This document shows positions 6,026 through 9,421 of a stretch of 9,421 bases of DNA, piece after piece. The notes below the pieces were generated by a model. That model did not search any database and was not told the origin of the DNA. It saw only the letters and a list, made by a program, of their open reading frames with translations. Both the position numbers and the translations under genes were made by a program. Positions within the stretch are counted from its first letter, which is position 1; each line of letters starts with the position of its first letter. The DNA is from Acidobacteriota bacterium. GTDB taxonomy: Bacteria > Acidobacteriota > UBA890. The stretch covers positions 53,377 to 62,797 of the forward strand of contig PBML01000003.1 in NCBI GenBank assembly GCA_002722645.1, read 5' to 3'.

Positions 6026-7128
6026 TCCTCTTCCTCTTTCTCGCCTGCGTGCATCGCTTCGAGCCGATGCACTCGTCGGCCCAACTCGGGAAGCGTTCGC
6101 AAAGCGGCCACAACGCGTCGCCACCGCGACGCCTCGAGGTGCGGATAACCACCTACTTGACACCCCGCAGGGACTGAGCTTGTTACGCCGCTGCCGCCAG
6201 CTATCATGGCACCGTCTCCAACTGTGAGGTGACCATTTAAGCCGGCCTGGCCTCCGATCAGAACGCCCTCCCCTATTTGTGTCGAGCCAGATACTCCAAC
6301 CTGCCCACAAAGGATGCTATTCGGCCCAACTTCGCAATTGTGGCCGATCTGGACAAGGTTGTCGATCTTGGTGCCGTCTGCGATGAGGGTCGTTCCTAAC
6401 GCGGCTCTGTCTATACAAGCGTTAGCGCCGATCTCGACATCATCTCCGATAACAACATCGCCAACCTGTGGGATTTTGACATGCTTGTCACCTTCGGTTG
6501 CGTAACCGAAACCATCCGAGCCGACGACAGCGCCCGCGTGAATGACCACGCGGTCACCTATCACAACTGCGGGATACAACGTCACATTGGGCAACAAATG
6601 ACAATCACTACCCACCCGGGCGTCCTCTGAAAGAACACAGCCTACGCCCAGCCGAGTCCGTGCCCCAATTGCACAATTCGCACCAATAACCACCCGTGCG
6701 TCCACTGACACATCCTCGCCAATCTCTGCGCTATCGTCAATCACCGCGCTCGGATGAATTGACGGCGGGAACTCGTCCTCTGGAAAGAAATGATTTACCA
6801 CCTGCGCCACTGCGAGGTAAGGATTGTCCACTCGTATAAAAGCGAGTTTGTCCCGCACATCCCGTGGCGGCTCGAAATCATTAGCGACTATTACCGCGGC
6901 CGCCCCAGTCCCCGAAAGATGGCCCCGGTATTCTCGCAGCGCACAGAAGCTAACTTCGTCCATGGTCGCATCTTCAAGCCTGGCGATACCTAGAATATTG
7001 CCATCTATGTCGCCATCTAGCGCCCCTCCGACCAAGCGCGCTAGGTCGCTGAGGGTTATCGCCCCCCCGTTCGCACAACCGTCAGAATGTGGTGCCAATC
7101 GCAAACTCGAAGGTCGACCGCTGCTCAC
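6022..7128 (-). CDS. lpxD: UDP-3-O-acylglucosamine N-acyltransferase LpxD (start uncertain)
   Basis: LpxD adds the second 3-hydroxyacyl chain, at the 2-amino group, in the third step of lipid A synthesis. The N-terminal uridine-binding domain begins at ITLSDLARLVGG (about residue 24 from the GTG at 7128). The left-handed beta-helix covers roughly 120-315, including the family signatures GSDGFGY (203-209) and IDRAALGTT (239-247). The catalytic His is H263 in VQIGHNCEVG, equivalent to E. coli H239. A C-terminal helix ends in an acidic tail. Possible in-frame starts are TTG 7131, GTG 7128, TTG 7104 and TTG 7098, all inside bamA and without a clear ribosome-binding site. The roughly 23 residues they add do not resemble LpxD and are read from bamA codons. 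A better placed GTG (7076, 5 nt after the bamA stop) is one base out of frame across a run of seven G. Confidence 0.95.
   Translation of the reverse strand: MSSGRPSSLRLAPHSDGCANGGAITLSDLARLVGGALDGDIDGNILGIARLEDATMDEVSFCALREYRGHLSGTGAAAVIVANDFEPPRDVRDKLAFIRVDNPYLAVAQVVNHFFPEDEFPPSIHPSAVIDDSAEIGEDVSVDARVVIGANCAIGARTRLGVGCVLSEDARVGSDCHLLPNVTLYPAVVIGDRVVIHAGAVVGSDGFGYATEGDKHVKIPQVGDVVIGDDVEIGANACIDRAALGTTLIADGTKIDNLVQIGHNCEVGPNSILCGQVGVSGSTQIGEGVLIGGQAGLNGHLTVGDGAMIAGGSGVTSSVPAGCQVGGYPHLEASRWRRVVAALRTLPELGRRVHRLEAMHAGEKEEEE
6023..6040 (-). promoter_or_regulatory. strong ribosome-binding site fixing the fabZ GTG start
   Basis: The end of lpxD encodes a run of glutamates, and the minus strand here reads AGAGGAAGAGGA directly before GTG (6025-6023). 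The first AGAGGA lies at ideal distance from the GTG. It supports the non-ATG start and coupling of fabZ to lpxD translation. Confidence 0.7.
7062..7068 (-). repeat. seven-G homopolymer at the lpxD 5' end
   Basis: Seven consecutive G on the coding (minus) strand lie just after the bamA stop and at the very start of conserved lpxD sequence. The GTG at 7076 opens a frame GTG-CGA-ACG-GGG that hits TAA after six codons. One extra G, or two fewer, would join it to the lpxD frame. It may be a slippage-prone tract, a sequencing or assembly length error, or a coincidence. Confidence 0.6.
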
Positions 7129-9421
7129 CAAATTGCAGCATGGGATCTATGTTGTAGGCCCAGAAAAAGCGGAATGGGACGTTGAAAACCGGCATGAATA
7201 TGCGGAATTCCACACCTGCAGTTTTACGAAGCTCTGACCATATCTCATTGAACGGACCTTCCCAGGCAGCGCCAGCATCATGGAACAGCGCAATACGTAC
7301 CGGGTCCGCAACTGAGAAAATGTACTCAATATTGTACTGAAATGCCCGGGTGCCACCGAGAATGTGGCCAAATTGATCAATCGGCCCAATCGCCCGGAGC
7401 TGTGTACCACGTACCGAATTGCTCCCACCGAGGAAAAAACGTTCGAATATTGGGACGATTTCCATATCACCCATGGGTTGGACAACACGTCCCTGGATAT
7501 TAAAAGCGAAAATCTGCGACGCTCTCGCACCAATGCCACGACCGAGTACTCTCGTCGGCTTGTACCAGGTGGTCGTAAAAATAGTCTTCAGAAACTCTAG
7601 CGATCCCCCAAGAGGCCCTCCAGCAAATTCGAACGACGCACTGTGACGCCGTCCGCGACTCGGGTTGTACGGGTTGTCGACCGAGTTAAACATGAGATTC
7701 GGCCGCACACTGCTAGTCGTGCGTTTGCCCTCCATAAGGAACATCGACTGCATCATGTAATTGGACATTCCATAAAAAGAATTGCTCATGTCGCCGATAT
7801 CAATATCCGAGTAGTTGTACTCGAGGTAGAGCGTGGTGAATTCGTTCCGGTCGAGCGGGAAACCAAAACGAACCGACATGCCGGCGGTGGCTTGTTGAAA
7901 GTCGATGTACTCAAGCCGGGACTTGTAAAGATCGAAACCAAAGCGAATGGCCCTATTGAACAGGTAGGGTTGGTTGAACGAAAGTCGAGCCTGCGTCGTT
8001 CGGCCTCCGAACTGGCCAGAAAAAGAGAGGGTCTGTCCCCGGCCAAAGAGGTTCCGGGTAGCGTACCCAAGCTGTACGAAAGCACCCTCAAGCGCCGAGA
8101 CACCGCCACCGAAACTAATTTGGTTCCGCCCAACTTCCGTAATCTTGAGCTTAATATCAACCTCGCCGGTCTTCTGTGACTCGCTCGTTTCCAACTCCGC
8201 AGGATTAAACTCCTGTCCGGGGGCAAGGCCCCCTAAGGCCGGATCCTCGACGATCAAAACTTCCTCTTCAATATTGCTGAAGTATCCAAGCTGCTGAATC
8301 CTGTACTTGCTAGCCTGGATGCGCTGCTGACTCCATAAGTCATTCTCGCCGATGCGCAGATTGCGCCGCATTACGTAGTCGCGCGTATTCGTATTGCCTT
8401 CGAACTCAACGCGGCGAACCGTATATATCGGATTTTCAGTGATCAGATACTCGACATCGGCAATGGCGGTTGCGGCATCCGGAACTGGAATCGGGGCGAT
8501 GACCACCTGAAAGTAACCAAAGTTGCTATATATGTTCTCCATCGCTGTTGTCGCATCCACGAGGCCCTTTATATCCAGGACGTCGCCTTCGTTTAGCGGC
8601 ACCAATGCCGCTAACGCCTCATCCGGGAACCGTTCGTTGCCCTCAATAAGGATCTTGCCTAAACGATACTGCGGGCCTTCTTTAAGGGGGATCCGAACAT
8701 ACAGCCGTCGTGTGTCACCCATAGGCCAGGGCCGGTTGATTTCGTAAACCTCAACCTCAGGGACTCCGATATCAATTTCGATATAGCCAAGCCGGCGATA
8801 TTCGTTAGCAAGGTTCTGTTGGTCGAACTCGAAGCCAGCCGGCGAATAACGATCGTTTTTGGTCACAAACGAAAGAAGCCAGTGCTCGCCCGTCTTCTTT
8901 GTTATCCACCGCAGCTCTTTTTGGCTAAATGCGGTGGCACCTTCAAAGTAGACATTTTCGATGCGTACTCGGTCACCCTCCACAACATCGAAGACAACGT
9001 CCACACCGGAAGAACCATCCATCGGCGGCTCCTCTGAATGGCTGACCTGAACAAATTGCAGCCCTTCTTCCCCTTGAAGCATGGCAGTCAGGACTCCCTC
9101 AGCACGGGACATTCTGCGGCGGTCGATCGGTTGATCGAGAGCGATCGGTATTTCAAGGAGCTCCATGCGTTCCAAGAGATCGTCCTTGTCCCCATTTTCC
9201 GTACCTTCGAAACGAATGTCGCGAAGAATAGGCCGCTCGAGCACGTCGAGCCGTATTCTGATCCCCCCGTTGACGCGCTCCCAGCTCATCTTGATGTCGT
9301 CAAAGAAGTCGGAGTTGAGCATGGTGCGGAAGTTCTGCTGTGCCGTGGCCCAATCAAAGGCATCACCTTCAACGAAACTCAGGAAAAACTGAACGGTCTC
9401 GTCTTCGAGAAATGTGTTTCC
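7082..9421 (-). CDS. bamA: outer membrane protein assembly factor BamA, N-terminus cut by window edge
   Basis: BamA is the Omp85-family core of the BAM complex that folds beta-barrel proteins into the outer membrane. The visible 779 residues lack the signal peptide and the start of POTRA 1. The frame is open through the window edge, so the internal ATG at 9322 is not the start. Counting from the first visible residue, POTRA 2 to 5 occupy roughly 64-150, 152-247, 252-330 and 333-430; each begins with the typical strand plus EG/EGN turn (e.g. ILIEGNERF, VEFEGNTNT). The barrel follows, with GGPLGG at 601-606, the loop-6 motif SVRGT at 669-673 (usually VRGF/Y), HDAGAAWEG near 714-722, and a C-terminal beta-signal ending in Phe (FEFAIGTTF). 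POTRA 5 has an acidic, proline-containing insertion around 390-419. lpxD follows immediately with no skp gene between. Confidence 0.96.
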   Translation of the reverse strand, partial: GNTFLEDETVQFFLSFVEGDAFDWATAQQNFRTMLNSDFFDDIKMSWERVNGGIRIRLDVLERPILRDIRFEGTENGDKDDLLERMELLEIPIALDQPIDRRRMSRAEGVLTAMLQGEEGLQFVQVSHSEEPPMDGSSGVDVVFDVVEGDRVRIENVYFEGATAFSQKELRWITKKTGEHWLLSFVTKNDRYSPAGFEFDQQNLANEYRRLGYIEIDIGVPEVEVYEINRPWPMGDTRRLYVRIPLKEGPQYRLGKILIEGNERFPDEALAALVPLNEGDVLDIKGLVDATTAMENIYSNFGYFQVVIAPIPVPDAATAIADVEYLITENPIYTVRRVEFEGNTNTRDYVMRRNLRIGENDLWSQQRIQASKYRIQQLGYFSNIEEEVLIVEDPALGGLAPGQEFNPAELETSESQKTGEVDIKLKITEVGRNQISFGGGVSALEGAFVQLGYATRNLFGRGQTLSFSGQFGGRTTQARLSFNQPYLFNRAIRFGFDLYKSRLEYIDFQQATAGMSVRFGFPLDRNEFTTLYLEYNYSDIDIGDMSNSFYGMSNYMMQSMFLMEGKRTTSSVRPNLMFNSVDNPYNPSRGRRHSASFEFAGGPLGGSLEFLKTIFTTTWYKPTRVLGRGIGARASQIFAFNIQGRVVQPMGDMEIVPIFERFFLGGSNSVRGTQLRAIGPIDQFGHILGGTRAFQYNIEYIFSVADPVRIALFHDAGAAWEGPFNEIWSELRKTAGVEFRIFMPVFNVPFRFFWAYNIDPMLQFGEQRSTFEFAIGTTF

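Noticed and set aside
5387..6148. 253-codon plus-strand open frame across the lpxA-fabZ-lpxD junctions
   Set aside because: It crosses three confidently identified genes on the other strand and has no recognisable domain; its openness follows from codon composition of those genes.
6026..6310. Upstream extension of FabZ to 6310
   Set aside because: The extra 95 residues are Arg/Trp-rich out-of-frame readings of lpxD; the GTG at 6025 has a strong ribosome-binding site and gives the usual FabZ length.
7643..8179. 178-codon plus-strand open frame opposite the BamA barrel
   Set aside because: It is antisense to conserved barrel sequence, rich in Arg/Val/Glu without any motif, and has no convincing start region.

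Overview
All ten genes in this window lie on the minus strand, packed head to tail with overlaps of 4 to about 50 nt. The only visible intergenic space is about 80 bp (2971-3050). The genes point to a diderm (Gram-negative) bacterium that makes lipid A. GC content is moderate, roughly 54% by eye. Use of LpxI rather than LpxH, a Gfo/Idh dehydrogenase next to lpxI, and the style of the BamA barrel would fit Acidobacteriota or a neighbouring phylum, but this is a weak inference.

Reading in the direction of transcription (high to low coordinates), the first block is an outer-membrane biogenesis operon: bamA (5' end outside the window, beta-barrel assembly), lpxD, fabZ, lpxA, lpxI and a Gfo/Idh/MocA dehydrogenase. 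LpxA and LpxD put the acyl chains on the UDP-sugar, FabZ works on the hydroxyacyl-ACP pool that feeds them, and LpxI hydrolyses the UDP-diacyl sugar to the 1-phosphate. The dehydrogenase has the features and position expected of GnnA, which oxidises UDP-GlcNAc at C3 so that a diamino sugar and amide-linked lipid A can be made. That assignment is inference, because no GnnB aminotransferase, lpxB or lpxC lies in the window. A Skp/OmpH gene, often found between bamA and lpxD, is also absent.

After the 80-bp gap, which holds a weak sigma70-like promoter candidate, comes a second tightly overlapping block: a YbdK-type GCS2 carboxylate-amine ligase, an RNase Z-like metallo-beta-lactamase-fold hydrolase with complete zinc ligands but no room for the tRNA-binding arm, a PmtA/UbiE-like SAM methyltransferase, and the N-terminal third of a FabG-like short-chain dehydrogenase cut by the window edge. 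This four-enzyme set is not a pathway I recognise and is the best candidate for something undescribed.

The most notable local signal is a run of seven G (coding strand) at the bamA/lpxD junction. It separates a well-placed GTG start from the lpxD frame by one base, so the true lpxD start, or the tract length, is uncertain. I saw no tRNA, rRNA, CRISPR array, insertion sequence or clear terminator.
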